Source: Paraburkholderia aspalathi (GTDB taxonomy: Bacteria > Pseudomonadota > Gammaproteobacteria > Burkholderiales > Burkholderiaceae). From it: a DNA stretch of 64,000 nt. The notes beneath the pieces were generated by a model. That model did not search any database. It saw only the letters and a list, made by a program, of their open reading frames with translations, and was not told the DNA's origin. Below are positions 52,046 to 61,004 of this stretch, piece by piece; position 1 is the stretch's first letter, and each line of letters opens with the position of its first letter. The translations under genes and the position numbers were made by a program. The stretch spans positions 62,001 to 126,000 of the forward strand of contig NZ_FPBH01000021.1 of assembly GCF_900116445.1 (NCBI RefSeq), read 5' to 3'.

Positions 52046-53056
52046 ATGTTCCGCTTCGTTTTGCGCCGCATCGGCATGGTGATACCGACGTTCATCGGCA
52101 TCACGATCCTCGCGTTTGCGCTGATTCACCTGATACCGGGCGACCCCATCGAAGTGATGATGGGCGAGCGCGGCGTCGATCCCGCCATGCACGCCGCCGC
52201 GATGCACCGCCTCGGGCTCGACGAGTCCTTGCCGATGCAATACGTTCATTACATCGGTCGCGCCATGCACGGCGACCTCGGCACCTCGATCATCACCAAT
52301 ACCAGCGTGATGGGCGAATTCCTCGCACGTTTTCCCGCTACCGTCGAACTGTCGATCTGCGCGATGCTGTTCGCGTTGATCGTCGGCTTGCCCTCGGGCG
52401 TGTTCGCGGCGCTCAGGCGCGGCACGGTGGTCGATCACGGCGTGATGGGCACGGCGCTCACGGGCTACTCGATGCCGATCTTCTGGTGGGGCTTGATCCT
52501 CATCATGTTTTTTTCCGTCGACCTGGGCTGGACGCCGGTGTCGGGCCGCATTGCCGTCGAATACGACATTCCGCACGTGACCGGCTTCATGCTGATCGAC
52601 GCGTTGATGTCCACCGACGAAGGCGCGTTCAAATCCGCGGTCAGTCATCTGATTTTGCCGGCTATTGTGCTCGGCACGATTCCGCTGGCTGTCGTCGCGC
52701 GCATGACGCGTTCGTCGATGCTCGAAGTGCTGCGCGAAGACTACATTCGCACTGCACGTGCGAAGGGTTTGTCGCCGGGCCGCGTGATCGTCGTGCATGC
52801 ATTGCGTAATGCGCTGATTCCGGTCGTGACCGTGATCGGCTTGCAGGTCGGCACCTTGCTCGCAGGCGCCGTGCTGACGGAGACGCTGTTTTCGTGGCCG
52901 GGTATCGGCAAGTGGCTGATCGACGCGATCGGCCGGCGCGACTATCCGGTAGTGCAGGGCGGTATCCTGATGATCGCTACGCTGGTGATCGTTGTGAACC
53001 TCGTCGTCGATCTGTTGTACGGCGTGCTGAATCCGCGCATTCGCCATACGAGGTAA
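52046..53056 (+). CDS. dppB: DppB, dipeptide ABC transporter permease
   Basis: A 336-residue permease with the DppB/OppB N-terminus (FVLRRIGMVIPTFIGITILAFALIHLIPGDPIEVMMGERG) and about six membrane helices. The EAA loop reads VLREDYIRTARAKGLSPGRVIVVHALRNALIPVVTVIG. It forms the membrane channel with DppC; dppC starts 7 bp after its stop. Confidence 0.96.
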   Translation: MFRFVLRRIGMVIPTFIGITILAFALIHLIPGDPIEVMMGERGVDPAMHAAAMHRLGLDESLPMQYVHYIGRAMHGDLGTSIITNTSVMGEFLARFPATVELSICAMLFALIVGLPSGVFAALRRGTVVDHGVMGTALTGYSMPIFWWGLILIMFFSVDLGWTPVSGRIAVEYDIPHVTGFMLIDALMSTDEGAFKSAVSHLILPAIVLGTIPLAVVARMTRSSMLEVLREDYIRTARAKGLSPGRVIVVHALRNALIPVVTVIGLQVGTLLAGAVLTETLFSWPGIGKWLIDAIGRRDYPVVQGGILMIATLVIVVNLVVDLLYGVLNPRIRHTR

Positions 53057-53063
53057 CCTGATC

Positions 53064-53981
53064 ATGGCAGACATACAAAATACAGTCCCCACAGCAGTAA
53101 CGCCGCCCAGCGGCCGCGCCATCGCCGCCCGCGAATTCTGGGCGAATTTCTCGCGAAACCGTGGTGCGGTTGCTGCCGGCATCATCGTGCTGGTGTTGAT
53201 CTTCATCGCGATCTTCGCGCCCTTGATCGCGCCGCATAGCCCGATCGAACAGTATCGCGACTTCGTGAAGATCCCGCCTGCCTGGCTTGACGGCGGTAAC
53301 TGGAAGTTCGTTCTCGGCACCGATGAAGCCGGCCGCGATATCCTCTCGCGTCTGATGTACGGCGCGCGGCTGTCGTTCTGGATCGGCTTCGTCTCGGTGG
53401 TGCTCGCGCTGATTCCGGGCATCGTGCTCGGTTTGATCGCGGCGTTCTTCGAGAAATGGGCCGATACGCCGATCATGCGCATCATGGACGTGCTGCTCGC
53501 GTTGCCCTCGCTGCTGCTGGCAGTCGCGGTGGTCGCGATCATCGGCCCGGGTCTCGTCAACACGATGCTGGCGATTGCGATCGTCGCGCTGCCGGGTTAT
53601 GTGCGTTTGACGCGAGCGTCGGCGCAAGGCGAATTGCAGAAGGAATATGTGACGGCTTCGCGCGTCGCCGGCGCGGGCACGCTGCGTCTGATGTTCTCGC
53701 AAGTGCTGCCGAACTGCACCGCACCGTTGATCGTGCAGGCTACGCTGGGTTTTTCGTCGGCGATTCTCGATGCTGCCGCGCTCGGCTTCCTCGGCCTCGG
53801 CGTGCAACCGCCGTCGGCGGAGTGGGGCGCGATGCTGGCCTCGGCGCGCGACTATATCGACAGCGCCTGGTGGATCGTCACGATGCCGGGTCTTTCCATC
53901 CTGATCTCGGTGCTCGCGATCAATCTGCTCGGCGACGGGCTGCGCGACGCACTCGATCCCAAACTGAAACGGATGGCATGA
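53064..53981 (+). CDS. dppC: DppC, dipeptide ABC transporter permease
   Basis: A 305-residue permease with an N-terminal helix (GAVAAGIIVLVLIFIAIFAPLIAP), the family motif GTDEAGRDILSRLMYGARLS and the EAA loop QKEYVTASRVAGAGTLRLMFSQVLPN. The end (ALGFLGLGVQPPSAEWGAMLASARDYI, then LGDGLRDALDPKLK) is typical of DppC/OppC. dppD starts 1 bp after its stop. Confidence 0.96.
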   Translation: MADIQNTVPTAVTPPSGRAIAAREFWANFSRNRGAVAAGIIVLVLIFIAIFAPLIAPHSPIEQYRDFVKIPPAWLDGGNWKFVLGTDEAGRDILSRLMYGARLSFWIGFVSVVLALIPGIVLGLIAAFFEKWADTPIMRIMDVLLALPSLLLAVAVVAIIGPGLVNTMLAIAIVALPGYVRLTRASAQGELQKEYVTASRVAGAGTLRLMFSQVLPNCTAPLIVQATLGFSSAILDAAALGFLGLGVQPPSAEWGAMLASARDYIDSAWWIVTMPGLSILISVLAINLLGDGLRDALDPKLKRMA

Positions 53982-53982
53982 C

Positions 53983-54987
53983 ATGAGCAACTTATTGACC
54001 ATCCGCAATCTGGCGGTGAATTTCAACGGACTGCCCGCAGTCGATCGGATCAATCTCGATGTCGCGCCCGGCGAAGTGGTCGGCGTAGTCGGCGAATCGG
54101 GTTCGGGCAAGAGCGTGACGATGATGGCGCTGATGGGCCTGATCGACGCGCCCGGCAAAGTCACCGCCGACGAAATCACCTTCAACGGCAAGAATCTGCT
54201 GAAGGCGTCTGCGAAGGAACGCCGCAAGATCATCGGCAAAGACATCGCGATGGTGTTCCAGGACGCGCTCACCAGTCTGAATCCGAGCTACACGGTCGGC
54301 TATCAGATCAAGGAAGTGCTGAAGCTGCACGAAGGCCTGCGCGGCAGTGCGTTGGACAAACGCGCGCTGGAGTTGCTCGACCAGGTCGGTATTCCTGACC
54401 CGAAAGGCCGCATCGGTTCATTTCCGCATCAGATGTCGGGCGGCATGAACCAGCGCGTGATGATCGCGATGGCGATTGCCTGCAACCCGAAGCTGCTGAT
54501 CGCCGACGAACCGACCACCGCGCTCGACGTGACGATCCAGGCGCAGATCATGGAACTGCTGATCAAGCTGCAGAAGGAACGCGGCATGGCGCTCGTGCTG
54601 ATCTCGCACGATCTGGCGGTGGTGTCCGAGGTCGCGCAGCGAGTCGCGGTCATGTACGCTGGCGAAGTGATCGAAACGAACCGCGTGCCGGACATCTTCG
54701 CGGCGCCGCATCATCCGTACACGGAAGCGCTGCTGGCGGCGATTCCGGAACACAATGTCGGCGCGGTGCGGCTCGCCGCACTGCCGGGCATGGTGCCGGG
54801 GCGTGATGATCGTCCGAAAGGGTGTCTCTTCGCACCGCGCTGCAAGTACGTGGTCGACGACTGCATGAAGGCGCGACCGGCATTGACACCGATGCAAGGT
54901 CACGCAGAAGTGGCGCGCGTGCGCTGCATCAAACCCCTGAACCTGAGCGGCGACGCCAACGTTCACACCCATGGAGGCGCACGATGA
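53983..54987 (+). CDS. dppD: DppD, dipeptide ABC transporter ATPase
   Basis: A 334-residue ATPase with Walker A GESGSGKSVTMMAL, the Q-loop MVFQDALTSLNPSYTVG, signature MSGGMNQRV and Walker B LLIADEPTTALDVTIQAQ. The oligopeptide-transporter C-terminal extension has spaced cysteines (KGCLFAPRCKYVVDDCM). It overlaps dppF by 4 bp (ATGA). Confidence 0.96.
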   Translation: MSNLLTIRNLAVNFNGLPAVDRINLDVAPGEVVGVVGESGSGKSVTMMALMGLIDAPGKVTADEITFNGKNLLKASAKERRKIIGKDIAMVFQDALTSLNPSYTVGYQIKEVLKLHEGLRGSALDKRALELLDQVGIPDPKGRIGSFPHQMSGGMNQRVMIAMAIACNPKLLIADEPTTALDVTIQAQIMELLIKLQKERGMALVLISHDLAVVSEVAQRVAVMYAGEVIETNRVPDIFAAPHHPYTEALLAAIPEHNVGAVRLAALPGMVPGRDDRPKGCLFAPRCKYVVDDCMKARPALTPMQGHAEVARVRCIKPLNLSGDANVHTHGGAR

Positions 54988-56003
54988 ACGCAGTACTCGA
55001 ACCGCGGCGCCAGTCGGACCATGCGGGCGATCACGTCCTGGTTGCCGACAAACTGGCGCGCTACTACTCGGTGAAGCGCAGCATGTTCAGCCAGGGCACG
55101 GTCAAGGCTTTGAACGGCGTGTCGTTTGCGCTCGAACGCGGCAAGACTCTGGCGGTGGTGGGTGAATCCGGTTGTGGAAAATCCACCCTGGCACGTCAAC
55201 TGACCATGATCGAAAAGCCCAGCGCGGGCCGTCTGTTGATCGACGGTGAAGACGTGGCGGGCGCCGATCACGCGAAGATCGCAGCGTTGCGGCGGCGCGT
55301 GCAAATGGTGTTCCAGAATCCGTTTGCCTCGCTGAATCCGCGCAAGACAGTCGAGCAGACGCTTAGCGAACCGCTCGCGATCAACACGCAACTGAGCACG
55401 ACCGAACGCGCCGAACGGATCGCGCAGATGATGCGCACGGTCGGCCTGCGTCCGGAGCATGCCAAGCGTTATCCGCACATGTTCTCGGGCGGTCAGCGGC
55501 AGCGTGTGGCGATTGCGCGCGCGATGATCCTCGATCCGCAAATCGTGGTCGCCGATGAACCGGTGTCCGCGCTCGACGTGTCGATTCAGGCGCAGATTCT
55601 CAATCTGTTCATGGATCTGCAGGAGCAGTTCAAGACCAGCTACGTGTTCATCTCGCACAATCTTTCGGTGGTGGAACATATCGCCGACGATGTGATGGTG
55701 ATGTACTTCGGTGGCGTGGCGGAGCTTGGCGACAAGAAGCGGATTTTCTCGAATCCGCGACATCCGTACACGCGTGCGTTAATGTCGGCCACGCCTTCGA
55801 TCTTCGAAGCGGATCGCACGATCAAGATCAAGCTGCAAGGCGAAATGCCGTCGCCGCTGAATCCGCCGTCGGGCTGCACGTTCCATCAGCGCTGCCCGTA
55901 CGCGATCGACCGTTGCCGCAGCGAAGAACCGAAGTTGCGTGAAGTGGATGGCCGTCAGGTGTCGTGTCACCGCGCCGAGGAGGTGGGGGACATGGATGCC
56001 TGA
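54984..56003 (+). CDS. dppF: DppF, dipeptide ABC transporter ATPase
   Basis: A 339-residue ATPase starting at ATG 54984, overlapping the dppD stop. Walker A is GESGCGKSTLARQL, the Q-loop MVFQNPFASLNPRKTV, the signature FSGGQRQRVAIARAM and Walker B IVVADEPVSALDVS. The C-terminal cysteine cluster reads GCTFHQRCPYAIDRC. It completes the ABC transporter. The next gene starts inside its last codons. Confidence 0.96.
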   Translation: MNAVLEPRRQSDHAGDHVLVADKLARYYSVKRSMFSQGTVKALNGVSFALERGKTLAVVGESGCGKSTLARQLTMIEKPSAGRLLIDGEDVAGADHAKIAALRRRVQMVFQNPFASLNPRKTVEQTLSEPLAINTQLSTTERAERIAQMMRTVGLRPEHAKRYPHMFSGGQRQRVAIARAMILDPQIVVADEPVSALDVSIQAQILNLFMDLQEQFKTSYVFISHNLSVVEHIADDVMVMYFGGVAELGDKKRIFSNPRHPYTRALMSATPSIFEADRTIKIKLQGEMPSPLNPPSGCTFHQRCPYAIDRCRSEEPKLREVDGRQVSCHRAEEVGDMDA

Positions 56004-57147
56004 TGCAGTGGCGGCGCGTCGTCTTGCGCGCCGCTCGCGTGATGGTGGCCGCCACGCTGCTTTCGCACGGCGCTGGGGAGCGTTTGCACTGACCGGTGCC
56101 ACGCTCCTCGGCGTATGTTCTGCTTTTCACCTGAGCGCAGGGCCGATCGGCCTCGCGCATGCTGCTGGCGCGGCCGCCAATGCACCCGCCCAGGCGGGGC
56201 GGCCGGCGGTGCCGGTGCCCAGCCTGCCGGCGCCGCCACGCAGCACCTTGCCCGGCTTCAATCCGCCGCCCGCTACGCCTGGTACCACGGCGAGCGGTCC
56301 GGTACGCGCGCAGCCGGCGCGCATGCCGTTCTATGTCGCGACACGCGGCACTACGACCATTTACGTGCTTGGCACGTTGCATGTCGGCGACCCGGCCGAC
56401 TATCCGCCCGGGCAACCGTTCCGCGCACCGATCCTCGGCGCCCTGGCGGCCTCGCCGACGCTGGCGCTCGAACTTTCACCCGACGAACTGCTGGTCTCGC
56501 AAGACGATGTGTCGAAGTACGGCGTATGCCGGCGCGACTGTTTGCCAGGTCTGCTGCCCGAGCCTTTGTGGCGCAAGCTGGCCTTGCGCCTGCGCGGCAA
56601 TCCTGCGGCGCAGGATGAAATCAAGAAGATGCGGCCGTGGCTCGCGTCACTGGTGGTCGAAACCTACGATTCGTTGAGTGCCGGCTTGCAGACCGAGTAC
56701 GGCACGGAAGCGCAATTGCAGAACGTCTATATCAGGACGCGCGGCAAGATCGTCGGCCTCGAGACGTTGCCACAGCAAATGCGTGCGTTCACCGGACTCA
56801 CGCTTGCGCAGCAACGCGAAATGCTCGCCCAGGACCTGGTGCAGACGCCCGCGGAAAACGTCGACGATGTGAAGACGTTGCATCGTCTGTGGCGCGTGGG
56901 CGATGCCGATGCGATTGCGGCGTGGCAAGCCGCCAAAACCGAAAAGCTGGCGCGCGACAAGCGGATTTCCGATTCGATCGACAACCGGATCGTGTACGAG
57001 CGCAACCGGCGCTTCGTATCGCGGATGCTGCTGATCGCCGGGCCGAACAAGCCGGTGTTCGTGGCGATCGGCGCGTTGCATCTGGGTGGCCGCAAGGGCG
57101 TGCTGCAGCTTTTGCGGCAGCACGGGTTCGTGGTGGATGCGGGGTGA
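55996..57147 (+). CDS. TraB/GumN-family protein
   Basis: A 383-residue protein starting at ATG 55996, 8 bp inside dppF (GAGGAGG and GGGGGA upstream), so it is probably translationally coupled. A hydrophobic stretch (AFALTGATLLGVCSAFHLSAGPIGLAHA) serves as signal or anchor. A Pro-rich linker leads to the TraB/GumN (Tiki-like) fold. The two GxxH motifs are TIYVLGTLHVGDPADYP near the start of the domain and VFVAIGALHLGGRKGVLQLLRQHGFVV near the end. Animal Tiki members of this superfamily are metal-dependent proteases; bacterial GumN proteins are uncharacterised. It is periplasmic or membrane-bound, next to a peptide importer, which makes peptide processing an appealing but unproven idea. Confidence 0.87.
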   Translation: MPDAVAARRLARRSRDGGRHAAFARRWGAFALTGATLLGVCSAFHLSAGPIGLAHAAGAAANAPAQAGRPAVPVPSLPAPPRSTLPGFNPPPATPGTTASGPVRAQPARMPFYVATRGTTTIYVLGTLHVGDPADYPPGQPFRAPILGALAASPTLALELSPDELLVSQDDVSKYGVCRRDCLPGLLPEPLWRKLALRLRGNPAAQDEIKKMRPWLASLVVETYDSLSAGLQTEYGTEAQLQNVYIRTRGKIVGLETLPQQMRAFTGLTLAQQREMLAQDLVQTPAENVDDVKTLHRLWRVGDADAIAAWQAAKTEKLARDKRISDSIDNRIVYERNRRFVSRMLLIAGPNKPVFVAIGALHLGGRKGVLQLLRQHGFVVDAG

Positions 57148-57291
57148 GACCCACCTCAGCCTTACGCTGCGAAATCTGCGGCGTGGTTGGTCACAGTCCT
57201 AACCGGGGTAAGCCGTTCGGCCAGATCAGGAACCGGTAATTTCACAGTCAGTCCGATGCTGACGTGTGTCGCAAACTGCTCGCGGCTCACG

Positions 57292-57329
57292 CGGACATAG
57301 CTACGCGTGCGTGCTATGATGTATGTACA
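57292..57329 (+). promoter_or_regulatory. brnT promoter with overlapping palindrome
   Basis: CGGACA (57292-57297), 17 nt and TATGAT (57315-57320) form a promoter. The palindrome TGTATGTACA (57320-57329) overlaps the -10 end and is a good candidate operator for BrnA. Confidence 0.55.
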
Positions 57330-57349
57330 GATGTCAATACAGGTGCTGT

Positions 57350-57628
57350 GTGCGGTTTGAATGGGACGAACTCAAGAATCAAATCAACATTCGTAAGCAT
57401 GGCATCGATTTCCGGGATGCTGTCGACGTGTTCGATCATCCGGTGCTGACGGCGATAGACCAGCGGGAAGACTACGGCGAGGAACGCTGGATCGCGCTGG
57501 GTTGGATGGCCGCCATCGTAGGCGTGGTGGTGTACGTCGAACGCAATGCCGATGTGATCCGTATCATTTCGGCCCGCAAGGCGACGAAGCACGAGGTCAA
57601 ACGCTACAAGTACAGCGTCTGGAATTGA
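57350..57628 (+). CDS. brnT: BrnT-family toxin
   Basis: A 92-residue BrnT ribonuclease-type toxin starting at GTG 57350 (AGG 6 nt upstream): MRFEWDELKNQINIRKHGIDFRDAVDVFDHP, then RWIALGWMAAIVGVVVYVERNADVIRIISARKATKHEVKRY. These are the conserved BrnT core and the RIISARxATxxE motif. The toxin inhibits translation by cleaving RNA. The antitoxin brnA follows after 51 bp. Confidence 0.92.
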   Translation: MRFEWDELKNQINIRKHGIDFRDAVDVFDHPVLTAIDQREDYGEERWIALGWMAAIVGVVVYVERNADVIRIISARKATKHEVKRYKYSVWN

Positions 57629-57679
57629 CTGGCACGGTGGGTAGCGTGGGAATGGCTGAAAAGGAGCAGAGGCGAAATC

Positions 57680-57937
57680 ATGGGTAAAGCATCAGGAACC
57701 GACTGGAAGCGACTTGCAAAAGCAGGTGACGCGCAAATCGACACGAGCGACGTGCCCGAATTGGGTGACGACTTTTTTGACCGTGCCGAGCTGCACGTTC
57801 CGCCGAAACAGGCTGTGACCATGCGACTGGACGCGGATGTACTGAGCTGGTTCAAAGAGCAGGGGGCGGGCTATCAAACGCGCATCAACAAGTTGTTGCG
57901 CGCTTACATGCTGGCGCAGCAGCGTCGCCGTTCTTAA
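57680..57937 (+). CDS. brnA: BrnA-family antitoxin
   Basis: An 85-residue antitoxin. The N-terminus (DTSDVPELGDDFFDRAELHVPPKQ) wraps BrnT. The C-terminal ribbon-helix-helix (VTMRLDADVLSWFKEQGAGYQTRINKLLRAYM) is characteristic of BrnA and binds the operator. AGGAG and GAGG precede the ATG. The complex should autorepress the promoter at 57292-57329. Confidence 0.92.
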   Translation: MGKASGTDWKRLAKAGDAQIDTSDVPELGDDFFDRAELHVPPKQAVTMRLDADVLSWFKEQGAGYQTRINKLLRAYMLAQQRRRS

Positions 57938-58035
57938 GGCGCGGCGACGCGGCATTCTGTCTGCGTACGAAGGTGTGTTCGAAGGGATTGAGAAAGCGCT
58001 GCGCAGAAACGTCTGAAATCTGCGCAGCGCAGGTT

Positions 58036-59829
58036 TTATAGGCCGCCGTCGCGTAGTTCTTCCGATACGCGTTCGACCACCGGCGCCCAATCGCCCAACC
58101 TGGTCTGCCGGAACAACTTCATCGCCGGATACCACGGCGAATCGCTGCGCTCTTCGAGCCAGCGCCAGTCCGAGTTGGCGGGCAGCAACACCCACACCGG
58201 CTTGCCTAGTGCGGCCGCCAGGTGCGCCACGCCGGTGTCCACGGCGATCACAAGGTCGAGATTCATGATGAGCGCGGCGGTGTCGTCGAAGCTCTTCAAA
58301 TCTTCGGTGAAATCGTGGGCGCGGAAAGCTTCAGGTGCATCGGCCAATTGATCGTGCGCTGGGCCCTTTTGCAGCGCGTACCATGCGACGTCTTTCAGCT
58401 TGCTTAGCGGACTCAGGGCGGCCAGTGCCATCGAGCGATAACGATCGTTGCCGAAGCTCGGGCTGCCGGACCACACCAGACCCACTTTGCGTGTTGCTTT
58501 GCCGGTTGCGTCCACCCGCTTGCGCCATGTTTTGATCTTTGCTTTGTCGGCGAACATATACGGCACGTCCACGGGAATGGTCGACAGTTCGGTGCCGACA
58601 CACGACGGCACGCTCATCATCGGCACCCAGAAATCGTACGGGCCGTCAGGCTTGCCACTGAACGCGCGATGCACGCCGGGGATGCGTTCGACCAGCGGCA
58701 GAAGCGGCTCGCGCACACAGAGATCGAGCGTGGCGCCAAGTTGCTCGAGCACGCGTGCATAGCGCAGGAACTGGAAATGGTCGCCGAAACCCTGTTCGCC
58801 GACCATCAAAATACGGCGCCCATCGAGCGGCTCGCCATGCCACTCGGCAACGCCCGGCACGGCGATCGCCTCGTAGTCGCTCTTGCGCCAGCGCTTCGCA
58901 AATTCGGCCCAACCCTGCTTGTAGTCGCCGCGCTTGAGCAACAGCCACGCGAGGCCCTGATGCGCGTCCGCGTAGTTGGAATCGTGCGCCAGTGCGTGGC
59001 GGTAGAAGCCTTCTTCTTCATCGAGGCGACCCTGCGCGCCAAGCGAGCCGCCGAGGCAAACCAGATTCGTCGGGTTCGGCTTGAGTGCGACCGCACGCCG
59101 ATACTGCGATTCGGCGCCGACGTAGTCGCCGAGCTTGCCGATCAGGCTGCCCAGGTTGATGTGAGCCTCGGCATAGTCGCCGCGCAGTGCCAGTGCCCGC
59201 TCGAAACTGGCGATGGCCGCCGCGTGATCGCCTTGCGCGTTGTACGCATTGCCAGCATTGAAATGCGCTTCCGCCGATTGTGGATCGAGCGACAGCGCGT
59301 TTTGATAGCAGGCCAGCGCTTCGTCGTAGCGGCCGAGCTTGTTCAGCGCCGTGCCGAGATTCAGATGTACGTCGGCCAGCGAGGGATTGACCGCCAACGC
59401 CAGCCGATACTGTTCGATCGCTACTTCGAATGAGCCTTGCGCTTGCAGCGCGACACCGAAGTTGTTGCGCGCGTCGGCGAAATCCGGTTGCAACTGCAGC
59501 GCCTGGTCATAGCAGATCATCGCTTCTTCGCGATGGCCGAGCGCAGCGGCGACGAGGCCACGGTTGCTCCAGCAGGCGGCATCAGTGCGATCGAGTTTGA
59601 GCGCTTCGCTCATCAACTCGGCGGCGAAACCATGATCGCCGCGCTGATGTTGCAGCACGCCGAAGTAATGCAGTGTTTTGGCATGCGTTGGGTCAAGTGC
59701 GAGGGCTTCGCGGTAAAGAGGTTCGGCGGTATCGAGACGGCCGGCCTGGTGTGCTTCGAGCGCGGCCTTGATCAGAGAGGTGAGGTAAGCGGAGGGCGGT
59801 GCGGTGTCGGGGTGGGATTGGTGTTCCAT
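58036..59829 (-). CDS. TPR-repeat glycosyltransferase
   Basis: A 597-residue protein starting at ATG 59829. Residues about 15-310 are eight or so tetratricopeptide repeats (units such as DACWSNRGLVAAALGHREEAMICYDQALQL and YAEAHINLGSLIGKLGDYVGAESQYRRAVAL). The C-terminal 270 residues look like a family 9-type glycosyltransferase fold (ILMVGEQGFGDHFQFLRYARVLEQLGATLDLCV; DDTAALIMNLDLVIAVDTGVAHLAAALGKPVWVLLP). Such TPR-GT proteins can glycosylate proteins or surface polymers. The gene stands alone; the acceptor is unknown. Confidence 0.85.
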   Translation of the reverse strand: MEHQSHPDTAPPSAYLTSLIKAALEAHQAGRLDTAEPLYREALALDPTHAKTLHYFGVLQHQRGDHGFAAELMSEALKLDRTDAACWSNRGLVAAALGHREEAMICYDQALQLQPDFADARNNFGVALQAQGSFEVAIEQYRLALAVNPSLADVHLNLGTALNKLGRYDEALACYQNALSLDPQSAEAHFNAGNAYNAQGDHAAAIASFERALALRGDYAEAHINLGSLIGKLGDYVGAESQYRRAVALKPNPTNLVCLGGSLGAQGRLDEEEGFYRHALAHDSNYADAHQGLAWLLLKRGDYKQGWAEFAKRWRKSDYEAIAVPGVAEWHGEPLDGRRILMVGEQGFGDHFQFLRYARVLEQLGATLDLCVREPLLPLVERIPGVHRAFSGKPDGPYDFWVPMMSVPSCVGTELSTIPVDVPYMFADKAKIKTWRKRVDATGKATRKVGLVWSGSPSFGNDRYRSMALAALSPLSKLKDVAWYALQKGPAHDQLADAPEAFRAHDFTEDLKSFDDTAALIMNLDLVIAVDTGVAHLAAALGKPVWVLLPANSDWRWLEERSDSPWYPAMKLFRQTRLGDWAPVVERVSEELRDGGL

Positions 59830-60047
59830 GAGGGACCTGCTGGAAAGCGCTGACGGCGCGCGTTGCGCGCGTCGCCAGCGCATGTGGATGGAAGATCATC
59901 CACCAGCTTATGTTCAGGCCCCTTGCCGGACGATCGGACGCCTCCGAATTCGGCGGCGTCCATTTGCCGCGGACTCACGCGCGTGCATGGGCCAGAGCGA
60001 AAGTCCTACGCGATGTTGGCATTTGCCACGCGGCTCGGCCAACGGTC

Positions 60048-61004
60048 CTACAGGAACATCAGGAAATTCAACAGGAAGATGTTCACAACCAGCAAGCTCA
60101 GCGCGGTGGGCACCTGCACCTTGATCACCGCATTCTTATCCGGCAGTTCGAGCAGCGCGGCCGGCACCATGTTGAAGTTCGCGGCCATCGGCGTCATCAG
60201 CGTGCCGCAGTAGCCAGAGAACATGCCGATCGCGACCATCACTGCCGGGTTGCCGTGAAACACGCCGACCAGGATCGGCACGCCGACGCCGCCGGTCATC
60301 ACCGGGAACGCGGCGAAGCCGTTACCCATCACCATCGTGAAGAGCGCCATGCCGATGCAGTACACGGCCACCGCGATAAAGCGGTAGTCGAGGCTGATGT
60401 AGGCCGTGGTCACGTGAGCGACCGCCTTGCCGACGCCGGCGTCCGAGAACACGAGGCCGAGCATGCCGAGCATTTGCGGCAGCACCGCGGCCCATGACAA
60501 CGCATCGACGAGGCGGCGCGCCTCTTTCATCGACTGACCGACGGTATCGCGCGTCAGCACGCACGCAATCGCAAGTGCAATCACGCAGCCAATGCCGAAG
60601 CCGATCAGCGTGACGTTGGCCTTCTCGATCAGCGGCATGCCGCCGAAGATCAGATGGCTGGCCGACAACGTAATGATCACGGTGACAACCGGAATCGTCA
60701 GCGCGGGCACGAACAGCTTGTTGCCCAGACGCGCGGCGCTCGCCTTGCGCGCTTCGAGCGACAGCAGTTTCGGCTTGGCCGCGGTCACACCGCCGAAGCC
60801 CGCGGCCAGCGCCATCACGGTTACCAGCACGCCGACCACCGAGGGCGGCAACTTGTCGCCGATCAGGAAGATCAGCGCGTAGAGAATCCAGAAACCGCCG
60901 GCAGTGAAACGGCGCGGGTGTTCCTTATCCGTGACGATCATGCCGCCGATCACCAGCAGCACGACGCCGAGCAGCCAGAACAAATAGGTAATCGTGAACG
61001 TCAT
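60048..61004 (-). CDS. DUF979 membrane protein, probable 5-oxoproline transport partner
   Basis: A 318-residue protein with eight to ten hydrophobic helices and the DUF979 pattern (ITYLFWLLGVVLLVIGGMIVTDKEHPRRFTAGGFWILYALIFLIGDKLPP; VMGNGFAAFPVMTGGVGVPILVG; FSGYCGTLMTPMAANFNMVPAALLEL). It overlaps the DUF969 gene by 4 bp (ATGA), so the two likely act together. DUF969/DUF979 pairs recur beside pxpABC and pyroglutamyl-peptidase genes and are thought to take up 5-oxoproline; this is context-based, not proven. The 218 bp between it and the TPR gene hold nothing I can identify. Confidence 0.85.
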   Translation of the reverse strand: MTFTITYLFWLLGVVLLVIGGMIVTDKEHPRRFTAGGFWILYALIFLIGDKLPPSVVGVLVTVMALAAGFGGVTAAKPKLLSLEARKASAARLGNKLFVPALTIPVVTVIITLSASHLIFGGMPLIEKANVTLIGFGIGCVIALAIACVLTRDTVGQSMKEARRLVDALSWAAVLPQMLGMLGLVFSDAGVGKAVAHVTTAYISLDYRFIAVAVYCIGMALFTMVMGNGFAAFPVMTGGVGVPILVGVFHGNPAVMVAIGMFSGYCGTLMTPMAANFNMVPAALLELPDKNAVIKVQVPTALSLLVVNIFLLNFLMFL

